Shown here piece after piece: positions 9,006 to 24,090 of a DNA stretch of 64,000 nt. Made by a program: the position numbers and the translations under genes. Position 1 is the stretch's first letter; the number at the start of each line of letters is the position of its first letter. The DNA is from Verminephrobacter eiseniae EF01-2 (GTDB lineage Bacteria > Pseudomonadota > Gammaproteobacteria > Burkholderiales > Burkholderiaceae_C), in contig NC_008786.1 in the NCBI RefSeq assembly GCF_000015565.1, forward strand, positions 2,976,001-3,040,000. Reading direction: 5' to 3'. The notes under the pieces are model-generated. The model was not told the origin of the DNA. It searched no databases and saw only the letters and a list, made by a program, of their open reading frames with translations.

Positions 9006-9371
9006 ATGAGCGCCGTTGCCGAAAACATCCAGACCGGAATGCCCGCACCCATCCTGTTCACCGACAGCGCAGCGGCCAAGGTGGCGCAGCTGATTGCCGA
9101 GGAGGGCAACCCTGAGCTCAAACTGCGCGTGTTCGTGCAAGGCGGCGGCTGCTCGGGCTTTCAGTACGGTTTCACCTTCGATGAAATCACCAACGAAGAC
9201 GACACCACGATGACCAAGAACGGTGTCTCGCTGCTGATCGATGCGATGAGCTACCAGTACCTGGTCGGCGCCGAGATCGACTACAAGGAAGACCTGCAGG
9301 GCGCGCAGTTCGTCATCAAGAACCCGAACGCGACCACCACCTGCGGCTGCGGTTCGAGCTTTTCTGCATGA
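9006..9371 (+). CDS. erpA: A-type iron-sulfur carrier ErpA
   Basis: 121 residues. The three conserved cluster-ligating cysteines are visible in [12 protein letters not shown] (one) and the C-terminal TTCGCGSSF (two). ErpA accepts Fe-S clusters from the assembly scaffold and delivers them to client enzymes, notably for isoprenoid synthesis and respiration. The ATG at 9006 gives [15 protein letters not shown]. The stop codon lies inside the first bases of a 60-bp hairpin repeat, so the repeat begins exactly at the gene's end. Confidence 0.95.
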   Translation: MSAVAENIQTGMPAPILFTDSAAAKVAQLIAEEGNPELKLRVFVQGGGCSGFQYGFTFDEITNEDDTTMTKNGVSLLIDAMSYQYLVGAEIDYKEDLQGAQFVIKNPNATTTCGCGSSFSA

Positions 9372-9436
9372 GCGCCGCACGGCCGCCCGAAGGCGCTCAT
9401 ACCGTAGCCGAAGGCGAAGGTACTCCAATGAGCGCC
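9368..9436. repeat. 60-bp hairpin repeat unit, copy beside erpA
   Basis: A 60-bp unit (9368-9427) begins ATGAGCGCC and is followed by a second ATGAGCGCC (9428-9436). The reverse complement, GGCGCTCAT, lies inside the unit at about 9391-9399, so each unit can form a 9-bp stem. Read as protein it encodes ARPPEGAHTVAEGEGTP. The same unit occurs twice in tandem at 40233-40352. It fills most of the gap between erpA and the convergent anmK. Confidence 0.85.
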
Positions 9437-9450
9437 AGCGCCGGACCGGT

Positions 9451-10560
9451 TCAGCGCGGGTACACCGCGCCCAGCACGCGCGGGCCGGCTGCGCCGGTCA
9501 CGCCAGGCAGGTTGCCCGGCGCGCCGCACAGCGTCTGGCGTGCCAGCCAGGCAAAGGCGGCAGCCTCGACTTGCAGCGCGGGCAGACCCAGGGTGTCGGT
9601 TGCCACCACCCGCAGCGCCGGACTGGCCGCCTGTAGGCGCTGCATCAGGTAGGTGTTGCGGGCGCCGCCGCCGCAGACCGCCAACATGGCGCCATTTCCT
9701 TGATGGTCACGGGTGCCTGCAATACATGCGCTGACGGTAAATTCCGTCAATGTGGCCTGGACATCGACAGCGGCCGCCGGCCCGAAATCCCGCAGCCGGG
9801 CAGCGAGCCAGGCCGGATTGAACAGATCGCGCCCCGTGCTTTTCGGGGGCGGCTGCTGCAAAAAAGGCTCTTGCAGCAGCGCGGCCAGCAGGTCGGGCAG
9901 TACCTGGCCGGCTGCGGCCCAGGCGCCGTCGCGGTCAAAAGGCTGGCCTCGGTGCTGCTGGCACCAGTGGTCGAGCAGCGCGTTGCCCGGGCCGCAGTCG
10001 AACCCGAGCACCGTGCCGTCGGGCGCCAGCACGCTGAGGTTGGCGATGCCGCCGATGTTCAGCACCAGCACGGTCTCTGCGGCACGTCCGAAGATGCTCT
10101 GGTGGAACGCCGGAACCAGCGGCGCGCCCTGGCCGCCGGCCGCCAGGTCGCGGCTGCGCCAATCGGCCACCACGGCGATGCCCGTCAGTTCGGCCAGCAG
10201 CGCCGGGTTGCCCAGTTGCAGGGTGTAGCCCGTGCCATCGAACGCCTGCGGGCGGTGCCGCACGGTCTGCCCATGGGCGCCGATCGCGCCGATCGCGCTG
10301 GCGCTGTGGCCGCTGCGCGCAAGCAGCGCATGCACGAGCCGGGCATAGGCCCGCGACAGCGCATTGCCCGCCAGCGCGGCGCGGTGCAACTCGTTGTCGC
10401 CGGGGCTGTTGAGGGCCAGCAGTTCGGCGCGCAGCGCTGGCGCGAATGCGGCGCTGGCGTGCTGCCTGACCTGCATGCGCGCACCGGAGAAATCGGCCAG
10501 CACGCCGTCGATCCCGTCGAGCGAGGTGCCTGACATCAGGCCGATGTACAGCTCGGACAT
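9451..10560 (-). CDS. anmK: Anhydro-N-acetylmuramic acid kinase
   Basis: 369 residues, normal length. The family N-terminus GLMSGTSLDGIDGVLADFSG contains the ATP-binding P-loop-like segment. GAHGQTVRHRP, VLNIGGIANLSVL and a C-terminal VCGGGARNTYLMQRL also match. The cytoplasmic enzyme phosphorylates and opens 1,6-anhydro-MurNAc to MurNAc-6-phosphate in cell-wall recycling. Downstream on the same strand from the M23 peptidase gene (84-base gap), both enzymes concern peptidoglycan. It is convergent with erpA. Confidence 0.96.
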   Translation of the reverse strand: MSELYIGLMSGTSLDGIDGVLADFSGARMQVRQHASAAFAPALRAELLALNSPGDNELHRAALAGNALSRAYARLVHALLARSGHSASAIGAIGAHGQTVRHRPQAFDGTGYTLQLGNPALLAELTGIAVVADWRSRDLAAGGQGAPLVPAFHQSIFGRAAETVLVLNIGGIANLSVLAPDGTVLGFDCGPGNALLDHWCQQHRGQPFDRDGAWAAAGQVLPDLLAALLQEPFLQQPPPKSTGRDLFNPAWLAARLRDFGPAAAVDVQATLTEFTVSACIAGTRDHQGNGAMLAVCGGGARNTYLMQRLQAASPALRVVATDTLGLPALQVEAAAFAWLARQTLCGAPGNLPGVTGAAGPRVLGAVYPR

Positions 10561-10644
10561 GGCCCGGGATGGTGCGCGCCAGCGGTGCAGGCCGGTAATG
10601 CGGACGGGTGATGTGCGGGCCGGTGATCTGCGGGCCGGCGCGGA

Positions 10645-12033
10645 TCAATCGGCGCTGGCCTGCGCCAACAAGGCGGCGGCGGACAGTTGAACCCGCATGT
10701 TCGCAGCCAGGCGATCGAAGGCCGGGCGGGCGGCGGCCGAGACCGGGGCGGCGGTTCCGCTTGCGGCGACGATGCTCGTCGGGTCCTGGTAATGCCCGTT
10801 GACGCGGAACTCGAAATGCAGGTGCGGCCCGGTGGCCCAGCCGGTGGCGCCCACGGCGCCCAGCGTCTGGCCCTGCTCGATCGACTGGCCCGGGCGCACA
10901 TCTATCCGGCTCAGGTGGGCGTAGACCGTGACATGCTGGTTGCGGTGCTTGACGAAGACGACGTTGCCATAGCCGTTTTGCACGCCGGCAAACGCCACCA
11001 CGCCATCGCCCACGCTGCGCACCGCAGTGCCGGTAGGGGCCGCGAAATCGATGCCCAAGTGGGCGCGCCAGGTCTTCAGGATCGGATGCAGGCGCATCGC
11101 GAAGCCGCTGGTCACGCGCGAGAATTCCACCGGGGAGCTCAGGTAGGCGCGGCGCATGCTCTGGCCGTCTGGCGTGTAGTAGGCGCCCTTGGCCGCCCCT
11201 GGCTCCTGGAACCAGATCGCCTGGTGGGTCTTGCCGTCGTTGATGAACTCGGCGCTGAGCACCCGGCCGGTGCCCAAAGGCTCGCCATCGGCTTGCAGCG
11301 TTTCGTAGACCACCGAGAAGCGGTCGCCCTTGCGCAGCGAGCGCCGAAAGTCGATGTTGCCCGAGAATAGTTCGGCCACTTGCACGGCCACCGCGTCGGG
11401 GATGTTCGCGGCGTCGGTGGCAGCAAACAGCGAACTGTGGATGACGCCGCCGGCCAGGCGGCTGCTGGCGGTCAGGCTTGCGTTCTCGACGCGCGTGCCG
11501 AACTGCTCGCAGTTGCGCTCGACGATCAGGCGGCGAAAGCTGCCGCTGCCATCGGGCACCCAACGCACCGTCAGGCGGATCAGCCGGTGGTCGTCGGTGG
11601 TTTCTGCCGACACGCTGCGGCCGCTGCGGCCCAGCATGTTCTGGCGCACGGTGGCGTCGCTGCGCAAAAAAGCGGCGGCGGCCGGGTCGGCCACGCCCAG
11701 GCGTTGCAGCAGGGACTCCGGCGTATCGCTGCTGCGCACCTGCTCGGAGCGAAACAGCGAGAAGCCGGGGGCATCGAACTGGCCGAGCACCAGATCCTCG
11801 GCCAGCGATGGCACGGGGTAGTTCATCATGCTCACCGGCAACTCGGCCGGATCCGGCCCCAAGGACGCTACGGCAAAAGCGCCACCACCGCCGGTGAGCA
11901 GCAAGGCCGTGACAGTGGCAGTCACCCGCCGGGGATGCTGCCCGATGGTGCGCGACAACTGGTCGAGCAAGGCCGTGCAGGCGCTGGTCAAGCCATGAAT
12001 CAAAGGTCTACCCCTGGCTGATCGTGAAACCAT
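10645..12033 (-). CDS. M23-family peptidoglycan endopeptidase (LytM-type)
   Basis: 462 residues. One N-terminal membrane anchor (VTATVTALLLTGGGGAFAVASL, near residue 45) is followed by an OapA/LysM-like region (SSDTPESLLQRLGVADP). The M23 domain starts at about residue 310, with zinc motifs HLGIDFAAPTGT (HxxxD) and HLHFEF (HxH). Such enzymes cut peptide cross-links or regulate amidases in the periplasm. The ATG at 12033 (MVSRSARGRPLIHG) gives a short cytoplasmic lead; the open frame extends upstream without support. It is divergent from tyrS and adjacent to anmK. Confidence 0.9.
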   Translation of the reverse strand: MVSRSARGRPLIHGLTSACTALLDQLSRTIGQHPRRVTATVTALLLTGGGGAFAVASLGPDPAELPVSMMNYPVPSLAEDLVLGQFDAPGFSLFRSEQVRSSDTPESLLQRLGVADPAAAAFLRSDATVRQNMLGRSGRSVSAETTDDHRLIRLTVRWVPDGSGSFRRLIVERNCEQFGTRVENASLTASSRLAGGVIHSSLFAATDAANIPDAVAVQVAELFSGNIDFRRSLRKGDRFSVVYETLQADGEPLGTGRVLSAEFINDGKTHQAIWFQEPGAAKGAYYTPDGQSMRRAYLSSPVEFSRVTSGFAMRLHPILKTWRAHLGIDFAAPTGTAVRSVGDGVVAFAGVQNGYGNVVFVKHRNQHVTVYAHLSRIDVRPGQSIEQGQTLGAVGATGWATGPHLHFEFRVNGHYQDPTSIVAASGTAAPVSAAARPAFDRLAANMRVQLSAAALLAQASAD

Positions 12034-12217
12034 GACCGGCCCCGGGTACGAACAGGGGGGTGGGGCAGGGTGCACGGGTGGGTGAAAAAATGGTCGGGGA
12101 TGATGCAACGGTGAAGCCGTGAAAACAGGCGGAAACGGCGGGCCCACTAGAATCCGCCTGCGCAATGTGGGCCGGAGTATAGCCGCGCCTGCGGCCTGTG
12201 CATCTGAACAAACCCGT

Positions 12218-13450
12218 ATGAATCAATCTGCTGTTACCACTGCCCCGGTGTCCGATGGGGTCAGGCAGGCCCTGGAAATCTCGCTGCGCGGCGCGCATGA
12301 ACTGCTGCCGCAGGACGAATGGGTCAAAAAGCTCGTGCGCTCGGAGGCCACCGGCCAGCCGCTGCGCATCAAACTGGGGCTGGACCCCACGGCGCCGGAC
12401 ATCCACCTCGGCCACACGGTGGTGCTCAACAAACTGCGGCAGTTGCAAGACCTGGGGCACCAGGTGATTTTTCTGATCGGCGACTTCACCAGCCTGATCG
12501 GCGACCCCTCGGGCCGCAACCACACGCGCCCGGCGCTCACGCCCGAGCAGATCCAGGCCAACGCCGAGACCTACTACCGCCAGGCCAGCCTGGTGCTGGA
12601 CCCCGCCCGCACCGAGATCCGCTACAACAGCGAATGGAGCGAGCCCCTGGGCGCGCAGGGCATGATCCGGCTGGCCGCCATGTACACCGTGGCGCGGATG
12701 ATGGAGCGCGAGGACTTCCACAAGCGCTACACCACGGGCCAGTCGATTTCGGTGCACGAGTTTTTGTACCCGCTGATGCAGGGCTATGACTCCGTGGCCT
12801 TGAAGAGCGACCTGGAGCTCGGCGGCACCGACCAGAAGTTCAACCTGCTGATGGGGCGCCACCTGCAGCACGAGCATGGCCAGGAGCCGCAATGCGTGCT
12901 CACGATGCCGCTGCTGGTCGGGCTCGATGGCGTGGACAAGATGTCCAAGTCGAAGAACAACTACATCGCCATCACCGAAAGCGCCAACACCATGTACGCC
13001 AAGCTGCTGTCGATACCGGACACATTGATGTGGGACTGGTACCCGCTGCTGTCCTGGCGCTCGCTGGCCGGGATTGCCGCGCTCAAGGCCGAAGTCGCCG
13101 GGGGCCGCAACCCCAAGGACGCCAAGGTGCTGCTGGCCAAGGAAATCACCGCGCGCTTTCACGGCGCAGCGGCAGCCGACGCCGCCGAGCAGGACTTCAT
13201 CGTCCGCAGCCAGGGCGGCGTGCCCGACGCGATTGCGGCCTTGACCCTGTCGGGCGCGCCGCTGGGCATTGGCGTGCTGCTGCGGCAGGCCGGACTGGCG
13301 CCATCGACCAGCGAGGCCCACCGGCTGATCGACGGCAACGGCGTGCGCGTGGACGGCAGCCTGGTCAGCGACAAGGGCCTGAAGCTCGGCGCCGGCACCT
13401 ACGTGCTGCAGGTCGGCAAGCGCAGGTTTGCCCGCGTGACCCTGGGTTGA
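12218..13450 (+). CDS. tyrS: Tyrosyl-tRNA synthetase
   Basis: 410 residues. The class I signature HLGH is at residues 63-66 (HIGH equivalent), followed by FLIGDFTSLIGDPSGRN and the KMSKS loop in LDGVDKMSKSKNN. A C-terminal S4 RNA-binding domain covers APSTSEAHRLIDGNGVRVDG. It charges tRNA-Tyr in the cytoplasm. The HLGH form and length match the TyrZ-like subclass common in betaproteobacteria. The ATG at 12218 (MNQSAVTTAPV) agrees with family starts; an in-frame upstream extension lacks similarity. Confidence 0.97.
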   Translation: MNQSAVTTAPVSDGVRQALEISLRGAHELLPQDEWVKKLVRSEATGQPLRIKLGLDPTAPDIHLGHTVVLNKLRQLQDLGHQVIFLIGDFTSLIGDPSGRNHTRPALTPEQIQANAETYYRQASLVLDPARTEIRYNSEWSEPLGAQGMIRLAAMYTVARMMEREDFHKRYTTGQSISVHEFLYPLMQGYDSVALKSDLELGGTDQKFNLLMGRHLQHEHGQEPQCVLTMPLLVGLDGVDKMSKSKNNYIAITESANTMYAKLLSIPDTLMWDWYPLLSWRSLAGIAALKAEVAGGRNPKDAKVLLAKEITARFHGAAAADAAEQDFIVRSQGGVPDAIAALTLSGAPLGIGVLLRQAGLAPSTSEAHRLIDGNGVRVDGSLVSDKGLKLGAGTYVLQVGKRRFARVTLG

Positions 13451-13545
13451 CGGGCCATGAAAATGGCTCGTAGCGCCCGATCCTGATTCGCCGACGGCGA
13501 TCAAAAAAAGCAGCATTCACGGCCGCCGCAGGGCCAGGCAAAAGC

Positions 13546-14541
13546 TCAGTGCGGGTGCTCGTCGCCGTTCGGGCCGGCAGGCTCTCCGATCGCTGCGCGC
13601 GTGGCCTGCGCCTGGATGTGCAGCCAGGCGCAAAAGGCTTTGATCTCCGGTCGCTGCGCGCTGCGCGGCCCCACCACCAGCCAGTAGGCCAGCGGCGTAT
13701 CGATGCGGTGCTGCGGCAGCACTTCCACCAAGTCCCCGGCCGCCAGCACGTCGGCAATCAGCGGCATGCGCGCCAGCGCCAAGCCCTGGCCGCTGCGGGC
13801 CGCCTGCACGATCTGGTGGGCATAGTTGAAGTACAGCCAGCGCGCCGGCTCTAGCCGGGGCAGGTCTTGGCGGGCGAACCAGCGGCGCCAACTGAGCCAC
13901 TCCATGCGCTGGCTGCGGTGCGCGTCGCTGGCCTCGATCAGCGTGAACCGGGCGGCATCGGCCGGACGGCGCAGCGCCGGGCCGCTCTTGAGCAGCCAGG
14001 GGCTGGCCACCACCGACAATTGCTCGCCGAACAGCCGCAGACCGCCCTGGGTGCCCGCACCGGGCAGGCAGTAGCGCAGGGCCAGGTCCACGTCCGAGGT
14101 GTCCAGATCCACCAGCGTATCGCTGGCATCGATGCGGATATCGACGCCGGGGTGGTCGCGCTGAAACTCCTCCATGCGCGTAATCAGCCACATCGAGGCA
14201 AAACTGGCCCAGGTGGTGATGGTCACGCAGCGGCGGCCGGCCGTCTTGCGCACCAGACGCACGGCGCTGTCGATGCGCTCCAGCGCCGGGGCCACGGCAC
14301 GCTGCAACTGCGCGCCCGCGCCGGTCAACTCCACCGCCCGCGTATGGCGCAGAAACAACGCCAGCCCCAATTCCTCCTCCAGCGCCTGGATCTGGCGGCT
14401 GACGGCCGACTGGGTCAGCGCCAGTTCATCGGCGGCAGCGCGAAAGTTCAAATGCTGCGCGACGGCCAGAAAAGCGCGCCAATGGCCGGCGCTCACGGGG
14501 CGCGAGCGAGGAACGGCGGGAGCGGGTTCGGCGAAGGCCAT
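13546..14541 (-). CDS. LysR-family transcriptional regulator
   Basis: 331 residues. An N-terminal winged HTH, FRAAADELALTQSAVSRQIQALEEELG (quoted in parts: RAAADELALTQSAVSRQ), lies near residues 30-60. The LysR substrate-binding domain includes VDIRIDASDTLVDLDTSDVD and resembles GcvA-type regulators. It is divergent from a DUF2917 gene 133 bases away, so control of that neighbour is likely. The ATG at 14541 (MAFAEPAPA) is used; another ATG at 14574 adds 11 residues. The effector is unknown. Confidence 0.9.
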   Translation of the reverse strand: MAFAEPAPAVPRSRPVSAGHWRAFLAVAQHLNFRAAADELALTQSAVSRQIQALEEELGLALFLRHTRAVELTGAGAQLQRAVAPALERIDSAVRLVRKTAGRRCVTITTWASFASMWLITRMEEFQRDHPGVDIRIDASDTLVDLDTSDVDLALRYCLPGAGTQGGLRLFGEQLSVVASPWLLKSGPALRRPADAARFTLIEASDAHRSQRMEWLSWRRWFARQDLPRLEPARWLYFNYAHQIVQAARSGQGLALARMPLIADVLAAGDLVEVLPQHRIDTPLAYWLVVGPRSAQRPEIKAFCAWLHIQAQATRAAIGEPAGPNGDEHPH

Positions 14542-14674
14542 GAGGGCACGCGATTCATGCGTTGATGGAATCAATAGCGTAGCGCGTTTTCATTGGACGG
14601 CGGGCCGGGGCAAACGCAGCATGGGTGCGATGGAAACAGGAACTGGCAGGAATTTTTGTCCCAAGGAGAGAGCC

Positions 14675-15178
14675 ATGCGAGTGCGCACCGCCGAACCATC
14701 CGCCGCCGACAGCGCAGGCCCTGCGGCAGGTTGCTGGAAACTGAGCCCGGGCCATGCCCTGTCGCTGCACCCGTGCAGCGCCGGTGTGCTGGAGATCGTC
14801 CAAGGGCGCGTCTGGTCGACCCTGCGCGGCACGCTCGAACAACCGCCGGATGACCATGTCTTGCAAGCCGGCGCGCGCCTGCATGTCGAGCCGGGGCAGC
14901 ATCTGGTGCTGCAGGCGTGGAACCCGCCAGGCGTCACCGATGCCGTGGCGTTCCGCTGGGATGTGATGCCGGGCGCTGGCGCATTACCGGTCGGGGCGGG
15001 CAGCAGCGCCGCCACGGACTGGGAATGCGGCGTACTCCAGCCGCTGCGCGACTTGGCGCAGGCACTGGACCAGGGTGGGCGCGCCGCAGGGCGGCTGCTG
15101 GCCGGCATCGCCCGTTGGGCGCTGCAACGCAAAACCCGGCACCGGCAGGTCGCGGCCAAGTATTTCAGCACGGGGTGA
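14675..15178 (+). CDS. DUF2917 domain protein
   Basis: 167 residues. The DUF2917 pattern is visible in WKLSPGHALSLHPCSAGVLE, GRVWSTLRG, HVLQAGARLHVEPGQHLVLQ and AWNPPG, a small beta-rich cupin-like fold. A strong ribosome site (AAGGAGAG) precedes the ATG at 14675. It is transcribed away from the LysR gene, an arrangement often seen for this family in Burkholderiales. Biochemical function is unknown. Confidence 0.8.
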   Translation: MRVRTAEPSAADSAGPAAGCWKLSPGHALSLHPCSAGVLEIVQGRVWSTLRGTLEQPPDDHVLQAGARLHVEPGQHLVLQAWNPPGVTDAVAFRWDVMPGAGALPVGAGSSAATDWECGVLQPLRDLAQALDQGGRAAGRLLAGIARWALQRKTRHRQVAAKYFSTG

Positions 15179-15760
15179 GCCGCACGGGGTAACTGCACGG
15201 GATGGACTGCGGCACGCAGCGTTCGTCAGCCTATCCAGGCCACGCATGACGCTGGCGCGAGCTGGCGTTCGGGCCTGGGGGCGTCGCATCCGTTGGTCGC
15301 CCCGGCAACGCCGGCAGGCCCGCGCCCCGTGTCGATGCTCGCCGGCAAAGGCTTTCACGGGCCAGCGCGTCCAGTGGCGGCCCTTCATCGGGCACAGCGC
15401 CAAACGCTGGATGCCTGCACCGCCCCGGGATGCGCCGCGGATCGGGCGCGGGCCGATTCCGGCCTGACCGATCGACTGATCGGGCGGGTTCCGCTTCCTC
15501 GGGAAAACCCCAGGGATCATTCGGTGCTGCCGAACAGTCCTCTTCCAAACGGGTGTCTGCGTTTCCTGGAGTCGCGTCATCGGACAGATGTCGTAGGCTG
15601 CGCTGGCCATCGGAGCGATGCGCCTTGCGATGCGCTCCGATGGCCAGCGCAGACCGACAGATGACCGATGACGCGACACGTAGAGTTCGCTCATCGCAGC
15701 AAGGGCCATGTGGATCCACCCTCGCGCTGCCACCATGAACGGATCCACAGGGGATATGCG
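15179..15760. other. Intergenic region with one palindromic repeat copy
   Basis: No convincing gene is seen in these 582 bases. The only structured element is the degenerate palindromic repeat at 15571-15679. The segment 15200-15570 has long open frames in several phases because of high GC, but none has recognisable family features. Confidence 0.6.
15571..15679. repeat. Palindromic IS630-like miniature element, short copy
   Basis: 109 bp with inverted ends: GTCGCGTCATCGGACAGATG at the left, and GTGTCGCGTCATCGGTCATC reading inward from the right. The inner arms TGCGCTGGCCATCGGAGCG also pair. It is shorter than the copies at 16871 and 27560, and its left end lacks the leading GT and the flanking TA, so it has decayed. 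Confidence 0.8.
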
Positions 15761-16771
15761 ATGACTGCCACCGTCTGCCAGACCCGCTCCGGGTCGATCG
15801 AGATGTCCTTTGCGCGCCTTGCCAGAGCCCTCGTCGCCTGTGCGCTGATCGTGGGTTTTGCAGCCCAGGCCCAGGGCTGGCCCGCCAAGCCCGTGCGGCT
15901 GGTCGTCGGCTTTCCACCGGGTGGCCTCGTCGACGCCGTTGCGCGCCAGTTGCAGCCGCGCCTGCAGGACGCGCTGGGCCAGACCGTGATCGTCGACAAC
16001 CGTGGCGGTGCCGGCGGCACCCTGGCGGCGGTCGAGGTCGCGCGCGCGGCGCCCGATGGCCACACGCTGCTGATGGTGTTCGACAGCTACGCCACCTACC
16101 CGCTGGTCTATCCGACACTGGGCCTGGACATCGCCCGGGACCTGCAGCCGGTGACCCAGGTCGTGCGCAACCCGCTGGTGCTGGTGGTACATCCCAAGGT
16201 CGAGGCGCAGGACTTCCCCGGCCTGGTGCGCCTGCTCAAGGCGCAACCGGGGCGCTTGAACTACGCCAGCGTCGGTCCGGGGTCGAGCAATCACCTCACG
16301 GCCGAGTATTTCAAGGCCGTCAGCGGCACCTTCGTCACGCACATCCCCTACCGTGGCGGCGGCCCGGCCCGGCAGGACCTGCTGGGTGGGCAGGTCGAGA
16401 TGATGTTCCTCTCGACCGTGCTGGCCCAGCCGTATGTGAACGCCGGCCGGCTGCGGGCACTGGCCCAGACCGGCGCGCAGCGTGTGGCCGCCTATGCCGA
16501 GGTGCCGACCGTGGCCGAGAGCGGGTACCCCGGTTTCGAGGTGAACTCCTGGGTCGGCCTGCTCGCCCCGGCCGGCACGCCACGGGCCGTGATCGACCGG
16601 TTGCAGGCCGAGGTGCGCAAGATCGTGACCGAGCCGGCCTTCCAGCAGCGTTTGCGCGAGCAGGGCCTGGCGGGCATTGCCAACACGCCCGAGCAGTTCG
16701 CCGCCGCGCTGCGCACCGAGCAGGACAAGTGGATCCGCCTGGTGCGCGAACGCCGCCTGAGTCTCGAATGA
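15761..16771 (+). CDS. Bug-family (TctC-like) periplasmic solute-binding protein
   Basis: 336 residues with a signal peptide (LARALVACALIVGFAAQAQG). The Bug signature WPAKPVRLVVGFPPGGLVDAV is followed by AGGTLAAVEVARAAPDGHTLL and the conserved PTVAESGYPGFEVNSWVGL. These proteins bind carboxylates for tripartite tricarboxylate transporters. No TctA/TctB genes are near, which is common for the expanded Bug family in Burkholderiales. The ATG at 15761 follows AGGGGATATGCG; a second ATG at 15803 sits closer to the signal peptide. Confidence 0.92.
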   Translation: MTATVCQTRSGSIEMSFARLARALVACALIVGFAAQAQGWPAKPVRLVVGFPPGGLVDAVARQLQPRLQDALGQTVIVDNRGGAGGTLAAVEVARAAPDGHTLLMVFDSYATYPLVYPTLGLDIARDLQPVTQVVRNPLVLVVHPKVEAQDFPGLVRLLKAQPGRLNYASVGPGSSNHLTAEYFKAVSGTFVTHIPYRGGGPARQDLLGGQVEMMFLSTVLAQPYVNAGRLRALAQTGAQRVAAYAEVPTVAESGYPGFEVNSWVGLLAPAGTPRAVIDRLQAEVRKIVTEPAFQQRLREQGLAGIANTPEQFAAALRTEQDKWIRLVRERRLSLE

Positions 16772-16870
16772 CAGACATGGATGGCGCCCGACACGCCCGA
16801 CGGACGGACGCGGCGTTGGCGCCGCCCGGCTGGCCGGGCATCGGTCCCTGCTGCCCGCGCCCTTGCGCTA

Positions 16871-17029
16871 GTGTCGCGTCACGGATCAGATGTCGTAGGC
16901 TGCGCGCAGCCATCGGAGCGCAGCGCAAGGCGCATCGCTTGCCAATACCGGGCGTATTGGCAAGCGATGCAACGCCGCGATGTGCTTCGATGGCCAGCGC
17001 AGACCGACAGATGATCGGTGACGCGACAC
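16871..17029. repeat. Palindromic IS630-like miniature element, full copy
   Basis: 159 bp with inverted ends GTGTCGCGTCAC at both sides. TA precedes it within CTAG at 16868-16871; the right side reads CACCAGG, so the right TA has changed. Internal arms (CGCTTGCCAATACC / GTATTGGCAAGCG) form a second hairpin. It fills most of the gap between the Bug gene and ftsB. Confidence 0.85.
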
Positions 17030-17047
17030 CAGGGATGCCGGTGATCG

Positions 17048-17326
17048 TCAGTTCGGGGTGAACTGCACGTAGATTTCGTTGGGCTTGACCATGCCCAGCT
17101 CGCTGCGGGCTTGTTCTTCCACCATGTCCAGACCTTCGCGCAGGTCTTGCACCTCGGAGGCCAGGCGCGCGTTGGCTTGCTGCGCTTGCGCATTGGCGGC
17201 CTCTTGGGCATCGATTTGCCGCTGCATTCCGTTGACCAGCGGCACGCTGCCCCGCCCGAGCCACAGTTGGGCGTGCAGTCCGGCCAGCAGTGCCAGCAAG
17301 ATGGTCGGGACGATGCGGGAGGCCAT
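17048..17326 (-). CDS. ftsB: Cell division protein FtsB
   Basis: 92 residues. A single N-terminal transmembrane helix (RIVPTILLALLAGLHAQLWLG) is followed by a coiled coil (QRQIDAQEAANAQAQQANAR) and the conserved tail EEQARSELGMVKPNEIYVQF. FtsB joins FtsQ and FtsL in the divisome and helps activate septal wall synthesis. It lies 69 bases downstream of eno, the widespread eno-ftsB order. Confidence 0.94.
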   Translation of the reverse strand: MASRIVPTILLALLAGLHAQLWLGRGSVPLVNGMQRQIDAQEAANAQAQQANARLASEVQDLREGLDMVEEQARSELGMVKPNEIYVQFTPN

Positions 17327-17395
17327 GGCGCGCGTTGGGGGGTCGGTGGGTGGGCGGGGCTGGCTGCGTCAGGCCGCAGGCGCTGCGGCAGCGGG

Positions 17396-18735
<1,340 letters not shown>

Positions 18736-18745
18736 GCTATTGTTT

Positions 18746-19056
18746 TTATAGTAAATCAGGTTCTTGGCAGCCCTCCGCGCAGACCATGCGCACCACGGCA
18801 GCGTCTTTGCGCGCGGCCCTGGCTTTGCGGTATTCGGGGCTGTCATGAAAAGCCTGCGCGGCGGCAACGCTGGGGAATTTCAGCACCACGGCGCGGCCCG
18901 GGTCCCCGTCGCCTCCGAGCACCTGCACCTGCACCTGCACCTGCACCTGCACCTTGCCGCCACGCACGCACACTTGCGCGCCATGGGTCTGCATGGCTGC
19001 TCGTATGGCCCGGGGTCGGCGACGGTGGTGGAGGCGATGATGCCGGCACTGCGCAT
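18746..19056 (-). pseudogene. DUF1330 protein gene with small deletion/frameshift and repeat expansion
   Basis: The 5' part from the ATG at 19056 encodes IIASTTVADPGPYEQ in one frame. The remainder, AAMQTHGAQVCVRGGKVQV then GRAVVLKFPSVAAAQAFHDS and PEYRKARAARKD, is in another frame from about 19003 to 18746. Together they make a DUF1330 (ferredoxin-like) protein of about 100 residues, missing a few residues after PYEQ. The second part also contains an unusual VQVQVQVQVQ run. The position between kdsA and eno is where Comamonadaceae normally carry this gene. A sequencing error is the main alternative to a true break. Confidence 0.65.
18919..18954. repeat. Hexanucleotide microsatellite (GCACCT)x6
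   Basis: Six perfect GCACCT units on the plus strand encode the alternating Val-Gln run of the DUF1330 frame. A unit of six keeps the reading frame whatever the copy number. Confidence 0.9.
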
Positions 19057-19063
19057 GGTGTTT

Positions 19064-24027
<4,964 letters not shown>

Positions 24028-24090
24028 TGGGCCGCCTGCCGGGCACGGCCCTCTGAGCCTGGCGCGCTGCGCGCACCACGACCGGGCCGC

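Noticed and set aside
13451..13545. Terminator between tyrS and the convergent LysR gene
   Set aside because: An A7 run is present but I could not find a convincing stem next to it.
18919..18954. Possible CRISPR-like or VNTR array
   Set aside because: Units are only 6 bp with no spacers; it is a coding microsatellite.
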